NCBI GenBank assembly: GCA_937880075.1
Contig: CALFLM010000059.1
Location: 62,001 to 126,000, forward strand
Origin: an uncultured Romboutsia sp.
GTDB lineage: Bacteria > Bacillota > Clostridia > Peptostreptococcales > Peptostreptococcaceae
Direction: 5' to 3'
DNA length: 64,000 bases
How positions within the stretch are numbered: the stretch's first letter is position 1; each line of letters starts with the position of its first letter. Positions 37,092 to 46,261 of the stretch are shown here, piece after piece. Under the pieces are notes generated by a model. The model made no database searches. It was not told the DNA's origin and saw only the letters and a list, made by a program, of their open reading frames with translations. Position numbers and translations under genes: made by a program.

Positions 37092-38630
37092 GTGGGTGTC
37101 ATAGATATAATAAGTATTTTATTAGGGATAGCGGTAGGTATTATTGCTGGTTATTTTGTGAGAAAAAATATATATGAGTCAAAAATTGGCCAAGCTAATA
37201 GTGAAGCTGATAGAATAATAAAACAAGCAGAAGATGACTCAAAGAGGATACACAAAGAAAAATTATTAGAAGCACAAGAGGAAATTCATAAGTTAAGAAC
37301 TGAATCTGAAAGAGAAAATAAGGAAAGAAGATCTGACTTACAAAAATTTGAAAGAAGAGTTATACAAAAAGAAGAAATATTAGACAAAAAGTTACAAAAC
37401 TTAGAACAAAAGGAAACAAGCCTAGGGGACAAGTTAAAAAATGTAGCTAGAAAAGAAGAAGAGATTGAGGCTATAAAAACCCAGCAATTAGAAAAATTAG
37501 AGAGTATATCAGGAATAACATCTGATAAGGCAAAAGAAATAATATTAACTAATGCTGAAAGAGACGTTAGAAGAGAAATGTCTATAATGATAAAGGAAAT
37601 AGAGTCTCAAGCTAAGGAAGAAGCAGAGAAGAAATCAAGGGAAATAATAGGGTATGCTATACAAAAATGTGCAGCAGACCATGTTGCTGAAACTACTGTT
37701 ACAGTTGTAAATTTACCTAATGATGAAATGAAAGGTAGAATTATAGGTAGAGAAGGTAGAAATATAAGAACACTAGAAACATTAACAGGAATAGATCTTA
37801 TAATAGATGATACTCCTGAAGCTGTAATATTATCAGGATTTGATCCTATAAGAAGAGAAGTTGCTAGAATAACACTTGAAAAATTAATAGCAGATGGTAG
37901 AATACACCCTGCTAGAATTGAAGAAATGGTTGATAAGGCTAGAAAAGAAGTAGACAACATAATAAAAGAATACGGAGAACAAGCGGCCTTTGAAACTGGT
38001 GTTCATGGACTTCATCCAGAGTTAGTTAAATTACTAGGAAGACTTAACTATAGAACCAGTTATGGACAAAATGTACTTAAGCATTCTATAGAAGTTGCTC
38101 ATATAGCTGGTATAATGGCAGCAGAAATAGGTGCTGATATTAGACTTGCAAAGAGAGCTGGTCTTTTACATGATATAGGAAAAGCCGTAGATCATGAAAT
38201 GGAAGGAACTCATGTTGAGATAGGTATGGACTTACTTAAGAAATATAAAGAATCTAAAGAAGTTATACATGCAATGAGTACACACCATGGTGATTATGAA
38301 CCGCAGACTATAGAAGCTGTACTTGTAACAGCAGCAGATGCTATATCAGCAGCAAGACCAGGAGCTAGAAGAGAAACTCTAGAAGCTTATATCAGAAGAT
38401 TAGAAAAGTTAGAAGAAATAGCTAACTCATATGAAGGAGTAGATAAATCTTTTGCTATACAAGCAGGTAGAGAAATAAGAATAATGGTTAAGCCTGAAAA
38501 TGTTAGTGATGAAGATATTCATTTATTAGCTAGGGAGATGACTAAGAGAATAGAAGATGAACTAGAATACCCAGGACAAATAAAAGTTAGTATAATAAGA
38601 GAAACTAGAGCAATTGAATATGCTAAATAA
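37092..38630 (+). CDS. rny: Ribonuclease Y
   Basis: RNase Y is the membrane-anchored endonuclease that starts mRNA decay. The protein (about 512 residues) has an N-terminal membrane helix (IDIISILLGIAVGIIAGYF), a long coiled coil (about 30-190), a KH domain ('GRIIGREGRNIRTLE' near 210) and an HD domain (LLHDIGKAVDHE near 358). The start is unclear: the strong AAAGGAGGTG at 37085-37094 has no ATG, GTG or TTG at proper distance. The GTG at 37092 lies within it, a TTG at 37071 has no site, and at the proper distance there are only GTC (37098) or ATA (37101). Confidence 0.93.
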   Translation: MGVIDIISILLGIAVGIIAGYFVRKNIYESKIGQANSEADRIIKQAEDDSKRIHKEKLLEAQEEIHKLRTESERENKERRSDLQKFERRVIQKEEILDKKLQNLEQKETSLGDKLKNVARKEEEIEAIKTQQLEKLESISGITSDKAKEIILTNAERDVRREMSIMIKEIESQAKEEAEKKSREIIGYAIQKCAADHVAETTVTVVNLPNDEMKGRIIGREGRNIRTLETLTGIDLIIDDTPEAVILSGFDPIRREVARITLEKLIADGRIHPARIEEMVDKARKEVDNIIKEYGEQAAFETGVHGLHPELVKLLGRLNYRTSYGQNVLKHSIEVAHIAGIMAAEIGADIRLAKRAGLLHDIGKAVDHEMEGTHVEIGMDLLKKYKESKEVIHAMSTHHGDYEPQTIEAVLVTAADAISAARPGARRETLEAYIRRLEKLEEIANSYEGVDKSFAIQAGREIRIMVKPENVSDEDIHLLAREMTKRIEDELEYPGQIKVSIIRETRAIEYAK

Positions 38631-38660
38631 AAAAGAGAGGTTAAATACCTCTCTTTTTTA
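38629..38660 (+). terminator. Terminator after rny
   Basis: AAAAGAGAGGT pairs with ACCTCTCTTTTT around a short AT loop, followed by T. Confidence 0.85.
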
Positions 38661-38802
38661 TAATCTATTTTTATAATTATTTGGAAAATATTATAAAAAT
38701 AACTTTTTTTGCTAAATAAAGAAAATTATAAAAGATTTAATTATATATACACTTAAGTAAATTGGTAATAATAAAAATACAACAATAAGAAAGGATGATT
38801 TT

Positions 38803-39084
38803 ATGTTAAATAAATTAGCTAAAAACCAATATGTAAAAATAATAAAAAGTAATGCAGGAAATAATGGAATAGAATATGGAGTTGTACTAGAAGAGGAAGA
38901 TGGTAAATACGACATAATGAGTATAGGATTTGAAAATAAAAATGGTAAATTTCTAGAGTACCCAACTAATGTTGAGAATTTAGTTCAATGCTACACTACT
39001 CAAGATGCACAATTTGATGAAGTAAAAGAAAATGAAGTAAGAAGAAAAATGAATATATGGTTAGAAAATAACTATAAAAGATAA
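38803..39084 (+). CDS. Small hypothetical protein
   Basis: The 93-residue protein is not recognised. It is acidic, soluble in appearance and without signal peptide or membrane helix. 'KNQYVKIIKSNAGNNGIEYGVVLEEEDGKYDIMSIGFENKNGKF' looks beta-rich, perhaps a small barrel, followed by a C-terminal helix. AGAAAGGATGATTTT precedes the ATG, and a terminator follows directly, so it is a one-gene unit between rny and the helicase-like gene. Confidence 0.6.
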   Translation: MLNKLAKNQYVKIIKSNAGNNGIEYGVVLEEEDGKYDIMSIGFENKNGKFLEYPTNVENLVQCYTTQDAQFDEVKENEVRRKMNIWLENNYKR

Positions 39085-39090
39085 TTATAT

Positions 39091-39117
39091 GGGGGAGTAT
39101 ATATACTCTCCTTTTAT
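39091..39117 (+). terminator. Terminator after the 93-residue gene
   Basis: GGGGGAGTA pairs with TACTCTCC(T) around a TATA loop, followed by TTTTATT. Confidence 0.7.
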
Positions 39118-39209
39118 TGTTGAAATGCAAAATTTTTATCTATAAATATCAATATGGAAAAATTTATACTAAAATGATATAATTATTATAATTAAGGGGG
39201 GAATTTAAA

Positions 39210-40988
39210 GTGAACCAGTACACAAATATTAACTCTCAACTAGAAGCTTTAAAGCTTAAAGATATAGAAACATATTTTTATAAAGAAATAGGAAATTATG
39301 CTAGTATAATTCCTAAAGTGACACCTTTTAAAGGTATAAATACAGATATGTTATATATAAAAGATAATAAGTTGTTATTTATAAAGTTTATGGATACAAC
39401 CGAAGATTTATTTTTTATATTAGAAGAAGAGTTACTAGAAGTAATGAATGAAGAATATGAGCTTTTAAAAATAAAAATGGAACAATCAAAATTAAATATA
39501 GAATATAATTATGTGTTTGTAATGCCATATGTTGATATAGATGATGCATATAAATTTGAAGATTTTATAGAAAATAATTTAATAGATAAAACTAAACTTG
39601 AGGAAATTTTAATGGGGGAAGCCTTAATAGATGAATATCTTAAAGGTGAAAATAATGAAATAGATTTAAATTTATTTTTATTAAAAATATGCCCAGAATA
39701 TTATGTGTTAAATGATAAAATACATTTAAATAATAGGTTTAAAAAAATTTCATTCTACAGCGATGATTATAAATATAGTGCAACACCTTTAAGTGAAGAG
39801 CAAATAAAGGATATAATATCTATAAACTATGGAAATACATTATTTACAGGGGGATCAGGGACTGGTAAAACTACTCTTATGTTATCTAAAGTAATGAAGC
39901 TAGCAAGAGTTTATCCTCATCATAGATTCTTAATACTAACTAATACAAAACAAGAAAGTAATGAATTAAGAGAGAAACTACAAGTTCTATATAAAGAAAA
40001 TACTAATATAGATATATATACACTTAGTGCATTTGTACTTAAATTAGCTAAAAAGTATAATTTAGTAGTTGATTATAATATGTTGAAAAAGGATTATCAT
40101 AAAACTTTTAATAATATAGTAAAACAAGCTAGAAATATTATCAAAAATAAAAACATGTTTAAAGGGATATTTATAGATGAAGCAGAGAGTTTTTCTAAAG
40201 ATGAAATTGAATTTATAAGAGAGTTCCTATATAAGACAAAATATATATTTAATGTTTTTTCATGTAATAGTTTAAATATATCAAATAATGTTAATATATT
40301 TAAGGACAACCTAAAAGAAATAAAATTTGATGAACATATAAATTTATATAAAAACTATAGACAATCTAAAGAGCTTGTTGATTTTAATAATAACTTCTGT
40401 GAAAATATAGATAAATATATAAAAAATTTAAGAAGTAATGTTAAAAATACAGGATTTTATAAAACAGAGGATATAAAGTCTAATACTAAATCTGTAGATA
40501 TAATAAAGGTAAGTGATTTAGAGGAACAAATAAGTTCTGTTATTTGGGAAGTTGAGTACCTTATAAACCAAAAAGGCTTAGATTATTCTGAGATAGCAAT
40601 AATATATCCCTATAATAAGAAAAAATTAAAAAGTGGAAAAGTTATGTATTTCCAATATATGCTTAGAAAAGCACTAGAAAAGATAAACATACCGTATATA
40701 TATGCAGAAGAAAACTTAACTAATATAAGTAAAAAAGTAGGTATAACAATATCTAATATATATACAATAAAGAATTTAGAGTATAAGGCATGTGTAGTTT
40801 GCCAACTAGAAATGTTATATAACCATACTATAAATGACACAACCCAAGATTATCAGATAAATGATTTTATAGGAGACTTAAATAAAGTATATTTAGCTAT
40901 AAATAGAGCTTGCGATTATTTAAGTATAGTTACAGCTTTTAATGAAGAGACCAGCGATATTATAAAGCTTCTTATTGAATCTAAATAA
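39210..40988 (+). CDS. UvrD/Rep-type superfamily 1 helicase-like protein
   Basis: The 592-residue protein has an SF1 helicase core: Walker A FTGGSGTGKTTLML near 212, Walker B GIFIDEAESF near 320, 'NYRQSKELVDFNN' (motif IV region) near 390, and a C-terminal 'KVYLAINRACDYLSIV' in place of the usual ALTRA motif VI. Residues 1-130 ('GINTDMLYIKDNKLLFIKFMD') recall a NERD-type nuclease fold but lack clear catalytic residues. It is shorter than UvrD/PcrA. It may act in repair or RNA polymerase rescue (HelD-like); neither is proven. The start is GTG 39210 behind AAGGGGGGAA. It stands alone. Confidence 0.65.
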   Translation: MNQYTNINSQLEALKLKDIETYFYKEIGNYASIIPKVTPFKGINTDMLYIKDNKLLFIKFMDTTEDLFFILEEELLEVMNEEYELLKIKMEQSKLNIEYNYVFVMPYVDIDDAYKFEDFIENNLIDKTKLEEILMGEALIDEYLKGENNEIDLNLFLLKICPEYYVLNDKIHLNNRFKKISFYSDDYKYSATPLSEEQIKDIISINYGNTLFTGGSGTGKTTLMLSKVMKLARVYPHHRFLILTNTKQESNELREKLQVLYKENTNIDIYTLSAFVLKLAKKYNLVVDYNMLKKDYHKTFNNIVKQARNIIKNKNMFKGIFIDEAESFSKDEIEFIREFLYKTKYIFNVFSCNSLNISNNVNIFKDNLKEIKFDEHINLYKNYRQSKELVDFNNNFCENIDKYIKNLRSNVKNTGFYKTEDIKSNTKSVDIIKVSDLEEQISSVIWEVEYLINQKGLDYSEIAIIYPYNKKKLKSGKVMYFQYMLRKALEKINIPYIYAEENLTNISKKVGITISNIYTIKNLEYKACVVCQLEMLYNHTINDTTQDYQINDFIGDLNKVYLAINRACDYLSIVTAFNEETSDIIKLLIESK

Positions 40989-41020
40989 AAAGAAGCACTA
41001 AATGTGCTTCTTTTTATTTT
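40985..41020. terminator. Bidirectional terminator between helicase-like gene and uppP
   Basis: AAAAAGAAGCAC pairs with GTGCTTCTTTTT around a short loop, with A and T runs on either side, between convergent genes. Confidence 0.85.
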
Positions 41021-41023
41021 AAA

Positions 41024-41842
41024 CTATTTAATTAAAAAGAAATATGCAAGTACTAATATACCAAGAACTATTCTATAATATCCAAATACTTTAAAGTCAT
41101 GTTTCTTGATGTAATCAAGTAAGAACTTTATAGCTAATATTGAAACTATATATGCAACAATAGATCCTGTTGCAAGAATTAACCACTCAAAACTAGTAAA
41201 TGCAAAGCCTGTTTTAACAAGTTTTAATGCACTTGCACCAAGCATAGTAGGCACAGCTAGGAAGAATGAGAATTCTGTTGCTATATATCTAGATGTTCCA
41301 AGTAAAACAGCACCAATTATAGTAGAGCCAGATCTAGATGTACCAGGTATTAAAGCTAAACATTGGAATAAACCAATACCAATAGCTAACTTATAGCTAA
41401 CTTCAGAAAAACTATTAACTGATGGTCTTTTATTTCTGTTTTCAAGCATAATCATAATTACACCATACACTATTAAAGCTATAGCAACTGTAGTTGGGTT
41501 AAAGAATAATGCATCTATTGTATCATCAAATAATAAACCAAGTATACCTGATGGTATAACTGCTATTATAACTTTAATCCATAAATCGATAGTTTCATTT
41601 TTTTGAATTTTAGATTTTGAACTATCAAAAGGGTTTAGTTTTTTAAAGAAAATTGTAAGAACAGCTAGTATAGAACCAAACTGAATTACTACTAAAAATG
41701 TACTCATAAAAGTTTCTGACACATTTAGTTTTATGAATTCATTAAATAAAATCATATGACCTGTACTACTTACAGGTAGCCACTCTGTTATACCTTGAAC
41801 AATACCGATAAGAGCGGCTTTAAAAAGTTCCATTAATTCCAT
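41024..41842 (-). CDS. uppP: Undecaprenyl-diphosphatase (bacitracin resistance protein)
   Basis: UppP (BacA) dephosphorylates undecaprenyl pyrophosphate to recycle the cell-wall lipid carrier. The 272-residue membrane protein has the two family motifs: 'GITEWLPVSSTGHMILF' near 17-33 and 'PGTSRSGSTIIGA' near 165, with about eight membrane helices. AGGAGGTAA lies before the ATG at 41842; a second ATG four codons in is also possible. It is transcribed alone on the minus strand. Confidence 0.95.
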   Translation of the reverse strand: MELMELFKAALIGIVQGITEWLPVSSTGHMILFNEFIKLNVSETFMSTFLVVIQFGSILAVLTIFFKKLNPFDSSKSKIQKNETIDLWIKVIIAVIPSGILGLLFDDTIDALFFNPTTVAIALIVYGVIMIMLENRNKRPSVNSFSEVSYKLAIGIGLFQCLALIPGTSRSGSTIIGAVLLGTSRYIATEFSFFLAVPTMLGASALKLVKTGFAFTSFEWLILATGSIVAYIVSILAIKFLLDYIKKHDFKVFGYYRIVLGILVLAYFFLIK

Positions 41843-41972
41843 TAATTAAATTACCTCCTATGTAAAATAATACTTTTGGTAAATAAACGCTATTAATAAG
41901 TATATCAATAATGTGAAATATATTCAATATATAGATTAAAATGTTAAAAAATATAAGAAAGGGAAAATATCC

Positions 41973-42881
41973 ATGGAGAATGAAAAATTACTAGAAGATA
42001 TAGAGTATGAAGTTTTTAAAGACTTTTCTAAAAAGCTAGAGCCGACGACTAGACATGACTATTTATCTAAGGTAATATTATTTAAAAAATTTTTACAAGA
42101 GAAAGAATTAGTATATGCAAATAAAGAAGATTGTAAAAAATTCATAGACTATATTCAGACAATATATAAAAAATCAACTTGTGAGAAGGTTTATAGTTAC
42201 CTACATAGCTTTTATAATTATTTAAAAAAAGAAGAATATATAGAAATAAATCCATTTAGATATGTTGAAAAGCCAGCAGTTAGTAGGATAAAAGGTAAAG
42301 ATGATGTACTTAGTATTTTGGAAATAAATACGCTTATAGATACACTGTATAAATTAAATATAAGAGATAAAACTATAGTAGTATTTTTAATAACTACTGG
42401 GTGCTTACTTAATGAACTAGTTAGTTTAAAATGGAAAGATCTTATGGTAGATGATAAAGATAACTACTACGTACGACTAGGAAAGGGGAAAAAAGAAAGA
42501 ATAGTTAAACTACATCCATATTGCTTTAGATTAATAGAGGAATATAGACGTTATTCATTGTTACCAGAAATTATAATGCCAACAGAAGATTTTGTTTTTA
42601 CAACTCAAAAAAGTAATTATATAACAGATCGAAATGTCAGATTAATAGTAAGAAAAGCACTAGATTTAGCTGGACTTTCAAATTATTCATCTAAAGATTT
42701 TAGACATTCATTTGCTGCTATAAGTTTAAGACTAGGGGCTGATGAAGAGGATGTAAAAAATCAGTTGGGATGGAGTGATAAATACTATGCTATAAGATAC
42801 AAGTATGTATTAAATTTTGTAGATAGTCATAGTGTAGATTATTTAATAGATAGTGATGAATTTTTGATTAACACTAAATGA
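41973..42881 (+). CDS. Tyrosine recombinase-like protein lacking catalytic Arg-I
   Basis: The 302-residue protein has an N-terminal SAM-like core-binding domain (about 10-95) and a C-terminal phage-integrase domain. Of the usual catalytic set, the first Arg is missing: 'TTGCLLNELVSLKW' replaces the TGLRisEL pattern, with Leu at the Arg site. The beta-hairpin Lys (GKGKKER), the second Arg (KDFRHSFA, with Lys at the His position), Trp (LGWSD) and the Tyr (RYKYV) are present. Standard cleavage activity is therefore doubtful. AAGAAAGGGAAA precedes the ATG. No att sites, phage genes or partner are nearby. It lies directly before purB. XerC/D is unlikely to be this copy. Confidence 0.75.
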   Translation: MENEKLLEDIEYEVFKDFSKKLEPTTRHDYLSKVILFKKFLQEKELVYANKEDCKKFIDYIQTIYKKSTCEKVYSYLHSFYNYLKKEEYIEINPFRYVEKPAVSRIKGKDDVLSILEINTLIDTLYKLNIRDKTIVVFLITTGCLLNELVSLKWKDLMVDDKDNYYVRLGKGKKERIVKLHPYCFRLIEEYRRYSLLPEIIMPTEDFVFTTQKSNYITDRNVRLIVRKALDLAGLSNYSSKDFRHSFAAISLRLGADEEDVKNQLGWSDKYYAIRYKYVLNFVDSHSVDYLIDSDEFLINTK

Positions 42882-42912
42882 ACAAATAGATGAAAATACT
42901 TGTTATTGTTCG
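42880..42912. promoter_or_regulatory. Possible PurR box pair upstream of purB
   Basis: GAAC at 42880-42883 and the inverted GTTCG at 42908-42912 are 24 bases apart, close to the spacing of the paired PurR boxes known in B. subtilis. The second box (ATTACGAACAAT on the minus strand) fits the consensus better than the first. The second box overlaps the promoter spacer. Confidence 0.4.
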
Positions 42913-42928
42913 TAATGTTTTATATAAT
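42900..42928 (+). promoter_or_regulatory. Promoter of purB
   Basis: TTGTTA (42900-42905) and TATAAT (42923-42928) are separated by 17 bases, just after the recombinase gene. Confidence 0.7.
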
Positions 42929-42963
42929 TAGTATATAAATCATATTCAAGGAAGGTGCATATT

Positions 42964-44409
42964 ATGATAGACAATAAATACACTACATATAAAAATCCTC
43001 TGACAGATAGATATTGCAGTAAAGATATGAGCTATATATTCTCTCCTCAGTTTAAATTTTCAACTTGGAGAAAACTATGGGTTGCTTTGGCAGAAGGGGA
43101 AAAAGAGCTAGGCATAAATATAACTGAAGAGCAAATAAATGAATTAAGAAATAATATAGATAATATAAACTTTGATGAAGCTAGAAAAATAGAAAAAGAA
43201 GTAAGGCATGATGTTATGAGTCATGTTAAGGCTTATGGCCTTCAATGTGATAAAGCTAAGGGTATAATACATTTAGGGGCAACTTCAGCTTACGTTGGAG
43301 ATAATACTGATGTTATACAAATGAATGAAGCATTAAAACTTATAAGAGTAAAGCTTGTTAATTTAATAAACAATTTAAAGGAATTCTCTCTTAAATATAA
43401 GGATGTTCCAACATTAGGATTTACTCATTTTCAAGCAGCTCAACTTACAACAGTAGGAAAGAGAGCTACTTTATGGGCGCAAGATTTAATACTTGATTTA
43501 GAAGACTTAAATTATAGAATAGACAATATGAAACTAAGAGGAGTAAAAGGTACTACTGGAACACAAGCAAGTTTCTTAAGTTTATTTGAAGGTGATCATG
43601 AAAAGGTATCAGAACTTGATAAATTAGTATGTACAAAAATGGGATATAAGTATTCTTATGCTGTAAGTGGTCAAACATATACTAGAAAGTTAGATTATCA
43701 AGTTGTAAGTATATTATCATCAATAGCTCAAAGTATGCATAAAATGACTAATGATATAAGACTTTTACAAAGTTTAAAAGAATTAGAAGAACCATTTGAA
43801 AAAAATCAAATAGGTTCATCTGCTATGGCTTATAAAAGAAATCCTATGAGAAGTGAAAGAATAGCATCATTATCTAAGTATATAATAACTGAATCATTAA
43901 GCCCTGCTTTAGTTCAAGCAACTCAATGGTTAGAAAGAAGTTTAGATGACTCAGCTAACAAGAGATTAGCTATACCTCAGGCTTTTATGGCAGCAGATGC
44001 CATACTTGAAATAGGAATAAACGTTACAGATGGTTTAGTAGTATATGAAAATATGATAAATAAGCATATAAATGAAGAACTTCCTTTTATGGCTACAGAA
44101 ACTATACTTATGGAAGCTGTAAAAAGAGGTGGAGACAGACAAGAACTACATGAGATTATAAGAGAATATTCTATGAAAGCTGCATATAGAGTTAAGCAAG
44201 AGGGATTAAATAATAATCTGATAGATCTTATAATAGAAGATTCTGCTTTTAGAATGAGCAAAGAAGAAATATTATCTATAATGGCTCCTAAAAACTTTGT
44301 GGGAAGGGCACCAGAGCAAGTGGTAGAGTTTGTTAATGAAACATTAGAGCCTGCTATAAAAGAATACAAAGAGTTAATAGGGAATATAAAAGTAGATTTA
44401 CATGTTTAA
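42964..44409 (+). CDS. purB: Adenylosuccinate lyase
   Basis: PurB acts twice in purine synthesis, splitting fumarate from SAICAR and from adenylosuccinate. The 481-residue protein shows the fumarase/aspartase superfamily signature SSAMAYKRNPMRSE near 290, 'THFQAAQLTTVGKR' with the conserved His near 160, and 'HLGATSAYVGDN' near 104. AAGGAAGGTG precedes the ATG at 42964; a GTG at 42955 lies inside that site. It is a single gene, with a possible PurR-controlled promoter. Confidence 0.96.
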   Translation: MIDNKYTTYKNPLTDRYCSKDMSYIFSPQFKFSTWRKLWVALAEGEKELGINITEEQINELRNNIDNINFDEARKIEKEVRHDVMSHVKAYGLQCDKAKGIIHLGATSAYVGDNTDVIQMNEALKLIRVKLVNLINNLKEFSLKYKDVPTLGFTHFQAAQLTTVGKRATLWAQDLILDLEDLNYRIDNMKLRGVKGTTGTQASFLSLFEGDHEKVSELDKLVCTKMGYKYSYAVSGQTYTRKLDYQVVSILSSIAQSMHKMTNDIRLLQSLKELEEPFEKNQIGSSAMAYKRNPMRSERIASLSKYIITESLSPALVQATQWLERSLDDSANKRLAIPQAFMAADAILEIGINVTDGLVVYENMINKHINEELPFMATETILMEAVKRGGDRQELHEIIREYSMKAAYRVKQEGLNNNLIDLIIEDSAFRMSKEEILSIMAPKNFVGRAPEQVVEFVNETLEPAIKEYKELIGNIKVDLHV

Positions 44410-44426
44410 TAAAAAATAATTTAGAT

Positions 44427-44482
44427 AAAAAGATCATGTATAGTATATAAAAGTATTTATAGCTATGCATGGTCTTTTTTAT
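44427..44482 (+). terminator. Terminator after purB
   Basis: AAAAAGATCATGTATAG pairs imperfectly with CTATGCATGGTCTTTTTT across an AT-rich inner loop, ending in a T run. Confidence 0.7.
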
Positions 44483-44613
44483 AATAAGTACATTTTATAA
44501 ATATTCTTAAATATAAAGAAACGGTAATAAATAATGAAAAAAATCCTCTATATATGAATTAAATTTAATATAACTGTAAAAATTAATATCATATCAATCA
44601 AGGAGGAATCATA

Positions 44614-46113
44614 ATGGGTGAAAATGCAAATACAACAAAAAAATTAACACTAGTATCATTGATACTTATGATTTTTACATCAGTATTTGGATTTGCTAAT
44701 ATGCCAAGAGCATTTTATCTTATGGGATATGCAGCGATACCATGGTATGTACTAAGTTCAATATTATTTTTTATACCTTATGCATTCATGATGGCAGAGT
44801 ATGGGTCTGCATTTAAAAAAGAAACGGGAGGAATATACTCCTGGATGGAAAAATCTGTAGGTCCTAAATATGCTTTTATATGTACATTTATGTGGTATGC
44901 ATCTTATATAATATGGATGGTAAATGTTTCATCTACAATTTGGGTTCCACTATCCAACGCTATATTTGGTAGAGACAGAACAGGAGAATTAAGTTTATTA
45001 GGTTTAAGTTCTATACAATCACTAGGTATACTTGGATGTTTATGGATATTACTAGTAACATTTATAGCTTCAAAAGGGGTAGAAAAGATAAAAAAAGTAA
45101 CTTCTGTAGGTGGTACTGCAGTAGCGCTACTTAATTTAGTATTATTAATAGGAGGATTTATAGTTTTAGCTTCAAATGGATTTCATTTTAAGCAACCTAT
45201 ATTAAATATTGCTAGAGATTTTACAACTTCACCAAATCCTGCCTATCAAACACCACTTAGTATTTTATCTTTTTTGACATTTGCAATATTTGCATTTGGG
45301 GGGCTTGAGGTTTTAGGTGGACTTGTTGACCAAACTGAAAATGCGGAAACAACATTTCCAAAAGGCCTTACTATATCAGCTATAGTTATAGCAGTAGGGT
45401 ATGCAATTGGTATATTTGCTTGTGGTATGTTTACCAATTGGAACGATGTGTTATCACTAGATACTGTTAATATGGCTAATGTTGCTTATGTATTAATGAG
45501 AAATTTAGGATACGAACTTGGAATTACTTTTGGAATGAGTCAAGAATCTTCTATAACTTTAGGTTTATGGATTGCTAGATTTGTTGGAGTTTCAATGTTT
45601 TTAGCTTTAACAGGTGCTTTTTTTACACTAACTTATTCACCTTTAAAAACATTGATAGAAGGTTCACCTAAGAAATTATGGCCAGGAGAATTTGCTGAAA
45701 TAAAAGATGGAATGCCTGTAAATGCTATGTGGATTCAAGCTATAATAGCTATTTTAATAGTACTTGTAGTATCTTTCGGTGGAAGTAACGGTCAAGCATT
45801 TTTTGCACTTTTAGTTCTTATGACAAATGTTTCAATGACTATACCATATATATTCTTGTCAGGAGCATTTCCATTATTTAAGAAAAAACAACTAGCTGGA
45901 GAAGTAGAAAAATCTTTTACAGTATACAAGTCTTATAAAATGGCATTAACTGCATCAATAATAGTAAGTTTTGTTGTTGGATTTGCAAATGTATTTAGTA
46001 TAATAGAACCTGCTATAGGAGGACGGATTATAGATACAGTATTTATGATAGCGGGGCCTGTAATATTCTCTCTTATAGCATTTATATTATATCACTTATA
46101 TGAAAGAAAGTAA
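44614..46113 (+). CDS. APC superfamily amino-acid permease (YjeM-like)
   Basis: The 499-residue protein has about 12 membrane helices and is an amino acid-polyamine-organocation transporter. 'FGFANMPRAFYLMGYAAIPWY', 'ETGGIYSWMEKSVGPKYAFI' and 'AFGGLEVLGGLVDQTENAETTFPKG' are typical of the glutamate/GABA antiporter-like and YjeM group. It probably imports or exchanges amino acids at the cell membrane; the substrate cannot be read from sequence. AAGGAGGAATC precedes the ATG. It stands alone after purB. Confidence 0.82.
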   Translation: MGENANTTKKLTLVSLILMIFTSVFGFANMPRAFYLMGYAAIPWYVLSSILFFIPYAFMMAEYGSAFKKETGGIYSWMEKSVGPKYAFICTFMWYASYIIWMVNVSSTIWVPLSNAIFGRDRTGELSLLGLSSIQSLGILGCLWILLVTFIASKGVEKIKKVTSVGGTAVALLNLVLLIGGFIVLASNGFHFKQPILNIARDFTTSPNPAYQTPLSILSFLTFAIFAFGGLEVLGGLVDQTENAETTFPKGLTISAIVIAVGYAIGIFACGMFTNWNDVLSLDTVNMANVAYVLMRNLGYELGITFGMSQESSITLGLWIARFVGVSMFLALTGAFFTLTYSPLKTLIEGSPKKLWPGEFAEIKDGMPVNAMWIQAIIAILIVLVVSFGGSNGQAFFALLVLMTNVSMTIPYIFLSGAFPLFKKKQLAGEVEKSFTVYKSYKMALTASIIVSFVVGFANVFSIIEPAIGGRIIDTVFMIAGPVIFSLIAFILYHLYERK

Positions 46114-46120
46114 TATAGTA

Positions 46121-46234
46121 AAAAGGAGCTGTCTCATTAAGAGTAAATAATACAATATATAGTTATGCATAATTTGAATTAGCACAATATATTGTATATA
46201 TTTTTTTTAGTTCGACAGTCCCTTTAATTTTTTA
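46121..46234 (+). terminator. Long imperfect hairpin after the permease gene
   Basis: AAAGGAGCTGTC (46122-46133) pairs with GACAGTCCCTTT (46214-46225) with mismatches, enclosing an inner stem TACAATATAT (46151-46160) with ATATATTGTA (46188-46197). T-rich sequence follows. Its loop carries AATTAGCACAA (46177-46187), a one-mismatch copy of the repeat near 47.2 kb. Confidence 0.6.
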
Positions 46235-46261
46235 CGTATAAGGAAATTATATCATGAAGAA

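Noticed and set aside
37607..37960. 117-codon minus-strand open frame
   Set aside because: Opposite the KH/HD region of RNase Y; shadow frame.
41973..42881. Prophage or integrative element marked by the recombinase
   Set aside because: No tRNA, att repeats or phage/conjugation genes nearby; neighbours are housekeeping genes.
43977..44369. 130-codon minus-strand open frame
   Set aside because: Opposite purB, Ser/Ile-rich composition and no ribosome binding site.
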